Assembly (NCBI GenBank): GCA_963724945.1
Contig: CAVRWL010000003.1
Location: forward strand, 682,001 to 746,000
Direction of reading: 5' to 3'
DNA from: Hyphomicrobium_A sp963724945
Lineage (GTDB): Bacteria > Pseudomonadota > Alphaproteobacteria > Rhizobiales > Hyphomicrobiaceae
DNA length: 64,000 bases
Part shown: piece after piece, positions 46,156 to 55,207 of the stretch
Layout: each line of letters starts with the position of its first letter
How positions within the stretch are numbered: position 1 is the first letter of the stretch
Notes under the pieces: model-generated
Told to the model about the DNA's origin: nothing
Database searches by the model: none
Seen by the model: the letters and a program-made list of their open reading frames with translations, nothing else
Translations under genes and position numbers: made by a program

Positions 46156-46258
46156 AACTTGAGACTAGTGGCACGAAAACAACGTCCACTGAATCATGGG
46201 AACCTTATTCGACTTTGCGCATCGAATCCTTCCCACTCCAATTGAATTGGCGAGACCT

Positions 46259-46954
46259 ATGCGCAGAATTGAGACAGCTCCCCTCGTGTCGGTATCGGAC
46301 CAGGACCTTGTCGCGCGGATCCTGCGCAAGGAGGAATCGGCCGCGCGCGCCCTCATGCAACGATATAACCGAAGGCTTTACCGGGTTGCGCGCAGCGTTG
46401 TACGCGACGACAGCGAAGCCGAGGACGTGCTGCAGGAAGCCTACCTTAAAGCATTCGCTTCGCTCGGCAGCTTCCGCTCTGACTCTAGCCTTTCCACTTG
46501 GCTCATCCGCATCGTCATCAACGAGGGGCTTCAGCGCTTACGCAGACGCACCGATGTGCCGGCCTCCGACATCGAGGAGAATGTCGAGCGCGGGGGCGGC
46601 GAGGTCATCCCCTTTCCAGCTGCCAGGGCAGCGATCGATCCGGAGCGTGCCATAGCCCAGCGGCAGCTTTGCCAGCTCGTGGAGCGCGCGATTGATCGTC
46701 TCCCGTGCGACTTTCGCATCGTCCTGGTCGCCAGAGTTGTCGAAGGTCTGAGCGTCGAGGAGACGGCCGCAGCCTTCGGGCTTCAGGCCGAGACCGTCAA
46801 GACACGGTTGCATCGGGCCAGGCGTCTATTGAAAGAAGCGCTTGCCGAGCACTTGGGACCGCAATTTGCCGAGTTGTTCCCATTCGCCGATAAGCGCTGC
46901 GAGCGGATCACCGTCGCCGTGATCGCGCGCCTCAATAAGGCCGGGAACCTCTAG
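46259..46954 (+). CDS. ECF RNA polymerase sigma factor
   Basis: 231 aa from the ATG at 46259 (MRRIETAPLVSVSDQDLVAR); an ATG at 46196 is possible but has no ribosome site. Region 2: RYNRRLYRVARSVVRDDSEA, EDVLQEAYLKAFASLGSFR and STWLIRIVINEGLQRLRRR. Region 4: LPCDFRIVLVARVVEGLSVE and TAAAFGLQAETVKTRLHRAR. No anti-sigma gene follows. Instead DUF4142, cupredoxin and folE genes do, so control of this sigma may be transcriptional. Confidence 0.92.
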   Translation: MRRIETAPLVSVSDQDLVARILRKEESAARALMQRYNRRLYRVARSVVRDDSEAEDVLQEAYLKAFASLGSFRSDSSLSTWLIRIVINEGLQRLRRRTDVPASDIEENVERGGGEVIPFPAARAAIDPERAIAQRQLCQLVERAIDRLPCDFRIVLVARVVEGLSVEETAAAFGLQAETVKTRLHRARRLLKEALAEHLGPQFAELFPFADKRCERITVAVIARLNKAGNL

Positions 46955-47026
46955 CGCAACGTTGCATCCAATCTCCCGTATGGGCCGACGACGCATGGAC
47001 GGCTCGCTTCACCCAGGGAGATTGAG

Positions 47027-47542
47027 ATGCGTTTTTCTTTCCTTGCAGCAGGCCTCATGGCTTTAGTGCCGGCGGGTGCCTACGCCGACAACGTGCCGAC
47101 CGACCCGCAAATCGCGCACATCGCCTACACTGCCGGTGACCTCGATATAAAAGCGGCACACCAGGCACTTGCAAAATCGAAGAACGCGCAGGTGCGCACG
47201 TTCGCCGACAGCATGGTGAAGGACCATACGGCAGTCAATGAGAAGGCGCTGGCGCTGGTCAAGAAGCTCAGCATCACGCCGCAAGACAATGATACGAGTA
47301 GATCGCTGGTCAAGACCGCGAACGTGAAGCGTGCCGAGCTCGCCAAACTTTCGGGCGCTGCATTCGACAGAGCTTACGTCGACAACGAGGTCGCCTACCA
47401 CAAGGCGGTCAATAGCGTGCTCACCAACACCCTCATTCCGTCGTCGCAAAACGCCGAGCTCAAGACCCTACTGCAGACGGGCCTGAAAATCTTTCAAGGC
47501 CACGAGCAGCACGCCGAGCAGCTCGCCAACGAGCTGCACTAA
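47027..47542 (+). CDS. DUF4142 exported protein
   Basis: 171 aa with signal peptide (MRFSFLAAGLMALVPAGAYA). The DUF4142 helix bundle is evident: IAYTAGDLDIKAAHQALAKS, VRTFADSMVKDHTAVNEKAL, AFDRAYVDNEVAYHKAVNSV and IFQGHEQHAEQLANELH. It is ferritin-like in shape, but a metal site is not proven. GGGAGATTGAG precedes the ATG. Often linked to envelope stress. Confidence 0.9.
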   Translation: MRFSFLAAGLMALVPAGAYADNVPTDPQIAHIAYTAGDLDIKAAHQALAKSKNAQVRTFADSMVKDHTAVNEKALALVKKLSITPQDNDTSRSLVKTANVKRAELAKLSGAAFDRAYVDNEVAYHKAVNSVLTNTLIPSSQNAELKTLLQTGLKIFQGHEQHAEQLANELH

Positions 47543-47562
47543 CCGCGGGGAGAGCGCGGAAG

Positions 47563-47877
47563 ATGAAGCGGTTTTATTTGGTGATTATCTTCTGCGCCTT
47601 TCTCGTCCCGCCATTGGTGGCCGGCGATAGCATCAAGATCACGATTGCCGATCTCGCATTTTCACCCGCCGACGTCACCGTGAAGTTGGGCGACACGATC
47701 GAATGGGTCAACCGCGATTTTGTGGATCACACGGCGACGGATAGGGGCGGTGCATGGGATGTCGCTATTGCCGTCGGTCGGTCAAGCAAGGTGACGCTTA
47801 CGAAGCCGGGGACGTTCGCCTACTTCTGCAAAATGCATCCGAACATGACGGGAACCATCCATGTCCAGGCAAACTGA
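47563..47877 (+). CDS. Cupredoxin (type I copper, amicyanin/plastocyanin-like)
   Basis: 104 aa, signal peptide to about residue 21. Copper ligands are visible: His in NRDFVDHTATDRG, then Cys, His and Met in YFCKMHPNMTGTIHV. Length and loop fit amicyanin/pseudoazurin-like electron carriers. It may pass electrons to the Cu enzymes of the denitrification cluster, or act in copper handling. It starts 20 bases after DUF4142. Confidence 0.88.
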   Translation: MKRFYLVIIFCAFLVPPLVAGDSIKITIADLAFSPADVTVKLGDTIEWVNRDFVDHTATDRGGAWDVAIAVGRSSKVTLTKPGTFAYFCKMHPNMTGTIHVQAN

Positions 47878-48487
47878 CCGAATGATCTCGCAGCGCCGGT
47901 CCTTGCCATGCACGAGCGAGCCCGCGACGCTTGCGCGCTCACGGATCGAAGCCGCGTTCCGCACCATCATCCGCTGGACGGGGGACGACCCCGACCGCGA
48001 CGGCCTGCACGAGACGCCGGCACGCTTGGCGCGGGCCTATGAGGAGTATTTCAGCGGCTACGGCGAGGATCCCGAGGCGATCCTGTCGAAGACCTTCGAG
48101 GAGACGGAAGGCTACGACGAGATGATCGCGTTGCGCGGCATCCGTTTCGTGAGCCACTGCGAGCATCACATCGCGCCGATCGTCGGCCGCGCCTGGGTGG
48201 CCTACATCCCCAACGGGCGCGTCGTCGGCATCTCCAAGCTCGCGCGCATTGTCGACATCTACGCCAGGCGCCTGCAGATCCAGGAGAAGATGACGGCGCA
48301 GATCGCCAACGCGATCGATCACGTGCTGCAGCCGCAGGGCGTCGGCGTCGTGTTGAAGGCGGAGCACTTCTGCATGACCGCGCGCGGCATCATGAAGCCC
48401 GGCACCGATCTCGTCACGAGCCGCATGCTGGGCGTGTTCCGCGACAGCCCGATCACGCGCCAGGAGTTTCTCAACACGACGACATAA
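47861..48487 (+). CDS. folE: GTP cyclohydrolase I
   Basis: First step of folate synthesis. 208 aa from the ATG at 47861, or 201 aa from 47882; the first overlaps the cupredoxin by 17 bases. The zinc and active-site residues are in FVSHCEHHIAPIVGRAWVAY by position and VVLKAEHFCMTARGIMKPGT. DPDRDGLHETPARLARAYEE and RLQIQEKMTAQIANAI are typical. Its place after an ECF-cupredoxin run is unusual. Confidence 0.95.
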   Translation: MSRQTDRMISQRRSLPCTSEPATLARSRIEAAFRTIIRWTGDDPDRDGLHETPARLARAYEEYFSGYGEDPEAILSKTFEETEGYDEMIALRGIRFVSHCEHHIAPIVGRAWVAYIPNGRVVGISKLARIVDIYARRLQIQEKMTAQIANAIDHVLQPQGVGVVLKAEHFCMTARGIMKPGTDLVTSRMLGVFRDSPITRQEFLNTTT

Positions 48488-49176
48488 TTGACATAGCGTC
48501 TTTGCGATTACGGTTCGTTCTCAGACGCAGGTCTCCATTTTGGATGTGTGCGAAATCTGCATCTGGCCGACGCAGACATTCTCCGCCATCAGAAGTGTGG
48601 CTACTCTTGGGGGCTAAGCTGATGACCTAGCCCTCGGCGTCCCCTGTTGCTGACCCCGAGCAGACGTCTAAGGCTCAGGAAAGCATCCCCGGTGGATAAG
48701 CAAATCCGGCCTCGTCGCGCCGCGGCAACTCGCATTAGCCTGTCACCGCTGATGTAGAGATCCCTCTCAACAACAGCCGCAGAGAGAAGCTCGGCGCCGA
48801 GCAGGTGCTGGGCTTCTTCTTTTTTGAGGATCTCCTACTACCGTCTCACGACGTCCACTTTTGGCCGTAAGCGTCGGTCGCGGCACGCCCCACGCACTTC
48901 CGCTTATTGACTTACCCGCCGTGCGGCGGACGCTGACCGCGCGGCAAGTTGCGACCTCACCCGCCGAAACGGCATCGGATCAAATTCGTGGTCGCTTGGG
49001 GGCTTCCGCCGACCGCCAGACTGGCAAATGAGAGGGCCCCATGGGGGCGCTTAGCGAACCGTTTCAATGCAGCACTGCAATTTGGAGCCCGATTTAGGCC
49101 CACTCTTACTAATGCGACCTAGCTTCGACAGCCCACTGAATTTCAGAGTGTGTAGGTTGTAGAACGGGATTTCACC
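48488..49176. other. Non-coding stretch of about 690 bases
   Basis: No frame here has protein character and I find no RNA gene. Base composition is lower in GC than in the core genes. The segment around 48850-48885 (GACGTCCACTTTTGGCCGTA, then AGCGTC) and those near 39895 and 51260 resemble one another loosely. It looks like decayed island sequence, and it must contain the promoter of the GGDEF-EAL gene. Confidence 0.45.
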
Positions 49177-50951
49177 ATGGAACCGAGCAAAGCTCCTCCT
49201 GGGTTAAATCGTGACGATGCCGCTTTACTTGCCGGCGCCTCTTCGCTGCGAACGTCGGGATCGGAAAAAGAGCAGCTTGCGCGGCTCAATCAGTGGCTCG
49301 AGGTAGCGTTGAACAACATGGCGCGCGGGCTGTCGATGTTCGACACGGAGCAGCGCCTGATCCTCTGCAATGACGTCTACCGCAACATCTATCAGCTCCC
49401 CGAGAAGCTCACACGTCCCGGTACGCCGCTCTTGGACATCATCCACTTTCACGTCAAGCGCGAAACCGGCCGTGACGGTCCCGACGCCATCGAACAGCAG
49501 CGCAAGTGGATCGATCAGCACGTTGCTCGATTGGCGCGGGGCGAGAGCTTTTCCGAAAAGCAGCACCTGAGCGAGGGCCGCACAATCCTCATCACCAATC
49601 AACCGCTCGGCGACGGTAGCTGGGTTGACCTGCAGGAAGACATCACGGAGCGTGTTCCCGCCGAAGAGAAGATTGCTTGGCTGGCCCGCCATGACGCGTT
49701 GACGGAAATTCCCAACTGCTTCCATTTTCATGAACAATTCGAGCAGGCTCTTGGCAATCTGCCGCCCGGAGAAGGGTTAGCAGTACACTGGATCGATCTC
49801 GATCATTTTAAGCAGATCAACGACGATCTCGGTCACCCCGCCGGCGACGCGTTTTGAAGAGCTTTGGCGGGCGGCTGCGGGCCAGTGTCAGGTCTCCAGA
49901 CTTCGTGGGACGCCTTGGCGGTGACGAGTTTGCGATCGTTCAGTCTGCTGTAAAGCGCGCTGAAGACGCGACAGCGTTTGCTCAGCGACTGCTGAAATTG
50001 TTCGGTGATACCCACACGCTGATGGGGCACCATGTCGAGATCGGAGCCAGCATAGGCGTTTCATTGGCCCCACAACACGCGACGAGCGCAGACGAGCTCC
50101 TCAAGAGCGCCGACATGGCTCTCTACCACGCTAAGTCGCTGGGACGCGGTACGTACACGCTCTTTGATCCGCACTACTCCTATGAGATGCAGAATCGCAG
50201 GCAGCTGGAAGTCGATCTGCGGCAGGCACTGCAGAGGAATCAGCTGGTGCTACACTACCAGCCGATCTTGGATACCAAATCTCGGCGGGTCACCTGTTGC
50301 GAAGCGCTCATGCGTTGGCAGCATCCGGAGCACGGCCTCATCGCTCCCAATGATTTCATACCGCTCGCCGAGGAAACAGGCGTCATCGTTGCGCTGGGCG
50401 AGTGGGCTTTGCGCACCGCATGCGCGGAGGCTTCGACGTGGCCGGACGAAATAGGCGTAACCGTCAATCTTTCGGCTGCTCAGTTCTCGGGCTCGGACCT
50501 CTACAAGACGGTGGATGCCGCCCTCTCGCTGTCGGACCTGAAGCCACAGCGGCTTGAGTTGGAGATTACCGAGTCGGTGCTGCTGCGTGACGACGCAGAT
50601 ACCGTGCATACCCTGCACAAGTTGCGCGATCGTGGTGTGCGCATCGCACTGGATGACTTTGGCACGGCGTTTGCTTCGCTGAGCTACCTGCGCAGTTTTC
50701 CGTTCGACACGATTAAGATAGATCGCAGCTTTGTTCGGGACTTGCCTGGGCAATCGGATTGCTCGGCCATTATCGAGGCGGTCGCAGGGCTCGCCAGAAA
50801 GCTCGACATGCGCAGCGTTGCAGAAGGAATAGAGACGAGCGAGCAACTTGCGATGGTGAGCGACATCGGCTGCGATGAGGTGCAGGGCTACTACTTTAAT
50901 CGGCCGCTGCCTGGCCCCGAGCTCGCGAAGGTGCTGCGGGCGACCTCGTGA
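49177..50951 (+). pseudogene. PAS-GGDEF-EAL cyclic-di-GMP protein, one-base deletion in this sequence
   Basis: A PAS domain (residues 30-160: NNMARGLSMFDTEQRLILCN, ILITNQPLGDGSWVDLQEDI) is followed by GGDEF. The first frame stops after IDLDHFKQINDDLGHPAGDA. One extra T in TTTT (49852-49855) restores GDA-LKSFGGRLRASV and the next frame, which has LGGDEFAIVQ and the EAL domain (LVLHYQPILDTKSRRVTCCE, EALMRWQHPEHGLIAPNDFI, ITESVLLRDDADTVHTLHKL, DDFGTAFASLSYLRSFPFDT). The repaired protein is 591 aa. Both catalytic motifs look complete, so it may make and degrade c-di-GMP if the frameshift is a read error. Confidence 0.85.
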
Positions 50952-51489
50952 CCGAGTTAGGTTCACGACTGCCTTCCGGCACCAAGCAGGTAGAATTCCA
51001 CCCAGGCTCGGACTCTGCTTCTCGCCCAACGCCGACATGGTGGGCTTGGCGCAGCTATACAGAGCGGAAGTCGCTTGCCCCATGATCGGCGAGGCGGAGG
51101 CCTCGCCGACCACGTCCGCTAATGGCCCTAAGCACCAGCTGGCTGAGGACCGGTATCCGACCGGTGCTGACTCCCGCGTCGTGAAGGCACCTCTGGTCAC
51201 TCGGTCCCATGAACCGACATCCTTGGTAGCAGGCTCCCATGTGCGCTGTACGCGGTCAGGATGTCCGCTGTTGCGGGTCCTCCGGCCGCGCTGAAGTCCG
51301 TCGCCGACTGGCGCTGTTGACCCATCTCGCCCGTTCGCTGCGGCGCACTAGCCCATGCAGGCGACGCTGCTCAGCGCGTTTACCGCTGCCGACCGCACCG
51401 ATGCGATAAGTTGGCGCTCTAAATGCGGATTGGCCCCGAGGCCCATCGAAAGCGCTGACCGAGACCGGCCATGCCGTCGAGGACTTGGC
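50952..51489. other. Region without a credible gene
   Basis: About 540 bases after the EAL domain. Long frames on the minus strand here are antisense extensions and do not resemble proteins. GGCGAGGCGGAGGCCTCGCC (51089-51108) is a 9-bp GC palindrome and may terminate or attenuate the gene before it. The rest looks like decayed sequence. Confidence 0.4.
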
Positions 51490-51744
51490 CTTCCGCCGCT
51501 CCGCCAGATAGGCCTTCAGCCCCGCCTCACCCCGTGGCGTCGTCCAGTAGTGGTTCCAGGCAAACATCGTCCGGAGCAGCGGCGCCCAGCGTCGCATCCA
51601 GGGGCGCTTCAACGTCGTCTCCCAAACGAGATCAACATGCGTCCCGCCGTTTCTTGGCGATAATGTTGCGCGCCAGCAGCCGTCGAAATCGCCGATGACC
51701 TTTACCGCCACGACCCTGTTCGGCACCAGCTCCACCGTTTCGCA
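51490..51744 (-). pseudogene. SRPBCC/polyketide-cyclase-like fragment
   Basis: CETVELVPNRVVAVKVIGDF, then DGCWRATLSPRNGGTHVDLV and WMRRWAPLLRTMFAWNHYWT match the C-terminal half of SRPBCC proteins. The N-terminal half is missing, and the frame beyond LAERRK is random. A remnant of a second SRPBCC gene, distinct from the intact one at 17.8-18.3 kb. Confidence 0.55.
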
Positions 51745-51918
51745 TCCGGCCGCGCTTCGGGGGGAAGCGCGCTCACGAGGGAGATGAGCATTGAAACCGG
51801 ACCTGTGCCATAAACGGCGACAACTCAGCGCGGGTTCCACGCGGGCCCGGCCCATCGGGCTGTGGATAAATCCAGCCGCCAAAGGCCCTTGCAGCGACGT
51901 CGCGTATCCCGCGGAGCT

Positions 51919-52212
51919 TCAGTGCGCGCTCTTAAGCGGTAGGTCCATCGTTCTGATGCAGACGGTCCCGTCGGTCTCAAGGTAGCCCTTGTCGTACTTG
52001 TCGCTGGCCATGCGCTCGAATTGCTTGCGATGCCGTTTGAAGCGGCGAAAGTAGGATCCGTGATCGTATGTGGCGCTCTCCATATTCTCGAGAACGGCAT
52101 TTGAGACCAGGACGACGACCGGTTTCGCTCCGTCCTTCATGACGAAGCGCACGGTTCTGAACGTCGCATCTGGTATAGCGGCGACGGCGGCCGGCATGAG
52201 CGGCATAGGCAT
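51919..52212 (-). CDS. Small DUF1488-like protein, 97 aa
   Basis: ATG at 52212 follows GGGGGAGAA directly. It reads MPMPLMPAAVAAIPDATFRT, VRFVMKDGAKPVVVLVSNAV and RRFKRHRKQFERMASDKYDK. The pattern VRF-x-DG-x-V-S-x-AL resembles DUF1488, but I am not sure. Longer frames upstream lack a start of equal quality. Confidence 0.6.
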   Translation of the reverse strand: MPMPLMPAAVAAIPDATFRTVRFVMKDGAKPVVVLVSNAVLENMESATYDHGSYFRRFKRHRKQFERMASDKYDKGYLETDGTVCIRTMDLPLKSAH

Positions 52213-52359
52213 TTCTCCCCCGATCGTTGACGTTCCCCCGCAAACAAACCGACGCGAACGAGACCTCAAGGTCACGATGCTGTAACATTGCGCAAAAAAC
52301 ATGTCGGTGCCTTTGCTCTCGCGAGATCGAAGTGGAGCTTCGCCTCGGGCGCGGCCCAT

Positions 52360-52554
52360 CTAACGTCCGACATACCGGAATTGATGATTGTAGACGGCGT
52401 CGATCGCTTCGCTGCGCTTGCGAAGACGCTCCACTTCGTCGGTCAGGCCCAGATCCGTGGCGATCTGGATTGCCTGCGCGAGATAGAGACACGCGTCTTC
52501 GTAAAAGTCTTTCACGTTGTGCGGCGCAGCGTCATACATCGCCGCGTAGGCCAT
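52360..52554 (-). CDS. Small helical hypothetical protein, at least 64 aa
   Basis: MAYAAMYDAAPHNVKDFYED, ACLYLAQAIQIATDLGLTDE and VERLRKRSEAIDAVYNHQFR form a compact helical protein. The frame is open 25 codons further upstream (PTNVETELADYEARAE) to a TAA, with CGGAGG beside it but no standard start codon, so the true start is unclear or has mutated. Confidence 0.5.
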   Translation of the reverse strand: MAYAAMYDAAPHNVKDFYEDACLYLAQAIQIATDLGLTDEVERLRKRSEAIDAVYNHQFRYVGR

Positions 52555-52840
52555 CTCCGCGCGAGCCTCATAGTCTGCCAGTTCGGTTTCGACATTCGTT
52601 GGAAGTATCCTCCGAACTTACCCCGTCGCGTCTAGGCATCTGCTCTTCACCCACGGCACAAAGCCTAGCCTTTGCGTCTCCCCGCACATGCTCGACGAAA
52701 TTACTATCGACGGCCAGCAATTCATCGCGGCTCGCCGCGCCGCCGCCATCGTCGTCTCACGCGCTGGTGCCACGAGGGCCTCGTGGAAGCGAAGCGCCTC
52801 GCGGGCGGCATTTTCCATCCACGGTCCTCGCGATCAATTT

Positions 52841-52867
52841 CGTCGCCCCACCTACCAAGAACTCTAA
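52841..52867 (+). repeat. Diverged copy of the C-rich repeat tail
   Basis: CGTCGCCCCACCTA followed by CCAAGAACTCTAA. The last 13 bases are identical to copy A at 37055-37067. A short frame starting at 52688 ends here in RPTYQEL, which parallels ILPSFQEL of the other copies. Confidence 0.4.
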
Positions 52868-53028
52868 CCTCTCTCTCCCCACCTGGCGCGAACGCTAGTC
52901 CCTTCTTTTCGCATCGCTCTGCCTCCGAACAATTGCTATGCTCGCCCACTCTCCGAGTTGGTTTCCATGCCTATTCCTGCCCTGGAACTCTTTGCGGGGT
53001 GCAACCACCGAGAAGGGCCGGAAACTCC

Positions 53029-53313
53029 GTGACGGCAACCCCGAACATCGAGATCACCTACTGTCGGTTGTGCGGCTGGGGCTTGCGCGCCGGTTGGATG
53101 GCGCAAGAACTTCTGTCGACGTTTGCCGACGAGCTGGGCTCCGTGACGCTCACGCCGGACACGACGGGCGGCGTATTCGAGGTGCGCGTTGACGGCGCGA
53201 CCGTGTGGTCGCGTAAGGAGGCAGGACGCTTCCCCGAAATCACGGAACTGAAGCGGTTGGTCCGCGATCGCATCGCACCGGGCCGTCCCCTCGGCCATGT
53301 CGACACGACGTGA
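53029..53313 (+). CDS. SelT/SelW/SelH (Rdx) family thioredoxin-like protein
   Basis: 94 aa from the GTG at 53029. The family motif is ITYCRLCGWGLRAGWMAQEL, with redox CxxC and no selenocysteine codon. TFADELGSVTLTPDTTGGVF and EVRVDGATVWSRKEAGRFPE complete it. Such small thioredoxin-fold proteins bind partners through the CxxC; the partner is unknown. Confidence 0.88.
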   Translation: MTATPNIEITYCRLCGWGLRAGWMAQELLSTFADELGSVTLTPDTTGGVFEVRVDGATVWSRKEAGRFPEITELKRLVRDRIAPGRPLGHVDTT

Positions 53314-53634
53314 GTCCGATCCCCGACGCCTTTGGACAGTCTATCCCCTGCCTGACGGCAGACAGGCAAGAACTCTAGTTCCCAACCGAACGCTGCCGGG
53401 CCTGCTCGCGCGTTCGATTGCATGCGCTAGAATAGCAAGACGAACGCTCCGCCGCGTAAACCGTTCCAATTCCGTGACTAGGTGTGCGCTTCGACAGCTC
53501 GGTCCTTGCTGGCAATAAAAGCGGCTTACCAAACCGTAAGAAATCCGACATGCAGCCGCCAAAAACCGCTCGCACGTTGCGCGAGCCTTGGGGCGGTCTA
53601 AGAAGTCCCCAAGAGCCACGGAGGAAACGTCAAC

Positions 53635-53805
53635 ATGTCATCCAAGATTTTGAGCTCTGCTATTGTCGCCGCCCTTCTCGTCGCGTTCACCGCTCCGGCG
53701 TTCGCCACGGACGCACCGAAAACGAAGGCCGACTGCGCAAAGATGAAGGATATGAAGTGGGATACGAAGACTAAGACCTGCGTGAAGAAAGTCCTCACCC
53801 GATGA
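53635..53805 (+). CDS. Small secreted protein, 56 aa
   Basis: ATG at 53635 with GGAGGA nine bases upstream. Signal peptide MSSKILSSAIVAALLVAFTA, then PAFATD. The mature 31 residues have two cysteines (KTKADCAKMKDMKWDTKTKT, CVKK), probably a disulfide. This KADC...W(D)...KTC pattern recurs in small Rhizobiales exported proteins. It overlaps the following remnant by a few bases. Confidence 0.7.
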   Translation: MSSKILSSAIVAALLVAFTAPAFATDAPKTKADCAKMKDMKWDTKTKTCVKKVLTR

Positions 53806-53944
53806 CACCCACTACAGACGCCTACGCGAAGATCTCCTAACCGCGATAATGAACGCTGCCAACATGGGCGAGCGTGACCCGCTCGCCTTGAGCGCCGTCG
53901 CCATGACCTTCGGGATGCGTAACTGGCACCTGCCGAAACAATGA
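53792..53944 (+). pseudogene. Truncated copy of the 43.2-43.5 kb small gene
   Basis: In a frame overlapping the end of the small secreted gene, the sequence reads SSPDDTHYRRLREDLLTAIM, NAANMGERDPLALSAVAMTF and GMRNWHLPKQ with a TGA at 53942. It aligns over its whole length with the C-terminal half of the protein at 43243-43497. The N-terminal half has been lost. Confidence 0.7.
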
Positions 53945-54013
53945 AAAGCCTCACGAGAACAGCGACAACCCTACCCGCATTTGCGCAAATTCAGTCGGCG
54001 GGTACCTGCTCAC

Positions 54014-54319
54014 TCAACGCCGGTGGTCGCGGTGACGATGCCCGTAATGGCCGTAGTGCCGATAGTGCACATGGTGATGATGTCGCCAATGCCCGCCGTA
54101 ATAGTACCCCCGATAGTACGGATAATCGTCGTCGTAATAGTAGTATCTATGATGATGGTGGTGGCGATAAGCCTCGCTCAATATTATTGCGGCAGCAATC
54201 CCAGCCCCGACACCACCCCAACCCCACCCATGGTGGGCCTCCGCACGATCAACCGACCCGGTCATAATTACGAACGCTAAAACCACAGATGCGGCAACTG
54301 CTATCAGACGCACGTTCAT
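54014..54319 (-). CDS. Secreted His/Tyr-rich protein, 101 aa
   Basis: ATG at 54319 with GGGAGGAG upstream. A signal peptide (MNVRLIAVAASVVLAFVIMT) ends near EAHHGWG. A small glycine-rich hydrophobic segment (WGGVGAGIAAAIILSEAY) and a tail of H, Y, R and D (HHHHHRYYYYDDDYPYYRGY) follow. Likely a surface or periplasmic protein that may bind metals. Confidence 0.75.
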   Translation of the reverse strand: MNVRLIAVAASVVLAFVIMTGSVDRAEAHHGWGWGGVGAGIAAAIILSEAYRHHHHHRYYYYDDDYPYYRGYYYGGHWRHHHHVHYRHYGHYGHRHRDHRR

Positions 54320-54590
54320 TGTCTCCTCCCTTGTTTTTGTTGCCTCCTCAGTCACTTCTCGATTGGAGCATATCTTTCGCTGGCCGACCAATTCAGCCCA
54401 TCACCAAACGCCGTCCTTTCCGTCGAAGTTCCATGACCGATCTGCTGCAACTTTAAGCACGCTCGTATGGCGCTTGTGAGATGCCGATAATTTGCAGGTC
54501 CCTCGCATCTGCCAGCGGCGCGCGCGGACTGGCAAGGAACTCCAGGCAGCGCGGCGACAGATCGCCTTCCGTGGTCAGCGACACCCACCG

Positions 54591-54965
54591 TCAATCACAC
54601 TTGGCGGTGAGGGTGAAGGGCTCCTCATCAGGAGCGGTGAAAGGCATCGACACTGTCCACCCAGTTTTAATGGCGAACGCCCAATCTTCAAGATTGCACA
54701 GCGCTTCGTTCCAACGCTTCTCCGTGCGAGCCAGCCATCCATCGTGCAGCTGCGAGACATTGACGGTGAGGGATTTTTTGAAGGCGACGCTTTTCTTGTC
54801 GCACGAGACCTCCATGCCTTCGTTGCGGGTGGCAGAGTCGACCATGCTACCTTTTGCGTCGTTCACCTTGACCGCGCTTTCGGTCAGCATCTTGCAAAAT
54901 GCGGCGTCAAACTGTGGATTGGCGGCCAACGTCATAACCAATGGCAATGCGAGCAAGGGCGTCAT
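54591..54965 (-). CDS. Secreted hypothetical protein, 124 aa
   Basis: ATG at 54965 preceded by CCGGGAGA. A short signal peptide (MTPLLALPLVMTLAANP) precedes a domain with cysteines in AAFCKMLTES, EVSCDKKSVAFKKS, EALCNLEDWAF and the end TLTAKCD, so two disulfides are likely. The repeated WLARTEKRWNEAL segment is helical. No family recognised. The longer upstream frame is rejected because it lacks a signal or start. Confidence 0.7.
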   Translation of the reverse strand: MTPLLALPLVMTLAANPQFDAAFCKMLTESAVKVNDAKGSMVDSATRNEGMEVSCDKKSVAFKKSLTVNVSQLHDGWLARTEKRWNEALCNLEDWAFAIKTGWTVSMPFTAPDEEPFTLTAKCD

Positions 54966-55113
54966 GGGGATCTCCCGGTCAAAGTTCAGCCTGGTGCGTC
55001 GTGCGTTCCGCGCTTTATGGAATGCATTTGCGTGGGCCGCTGTTATCGGGGGAACAGCGCACGAGACGCCGCCATCAAGAGAGCCCGGGCCTGGTTGAGA
55101 ACAACCAGCGCTG

Positions 55114-55207
55114 GGCGGCACCTACGAAGTGTGGGTCATCGACAATGGCTTCCTCTACGAGATCGTGACGCACGACCTCTTCGCCCCCTGGCTCGACACC
55201 ATCCTCC
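55114..55207 (+). pseudogene. Gene-tail fragment reading GTYEVWVIDNGFLYEIVTHD
   Basis: The frame reads GTYEVWVIDNGFLYEIVTHD then LFAPWLDTIL and is cut at 55207, where the NasT remnant begins on the opposite strand. The last 29 bases are identical to 35451-35479. It is one of two copies of the same gene end. Confidence 0.55.

Noticed and set aside
53029..53313. A selenoprotein in the SelW-like gene
   Set aside because: The motif is CxxC with two ordinary Cys codons, and there is no in-frame TGA or SECIS-like hairpin.
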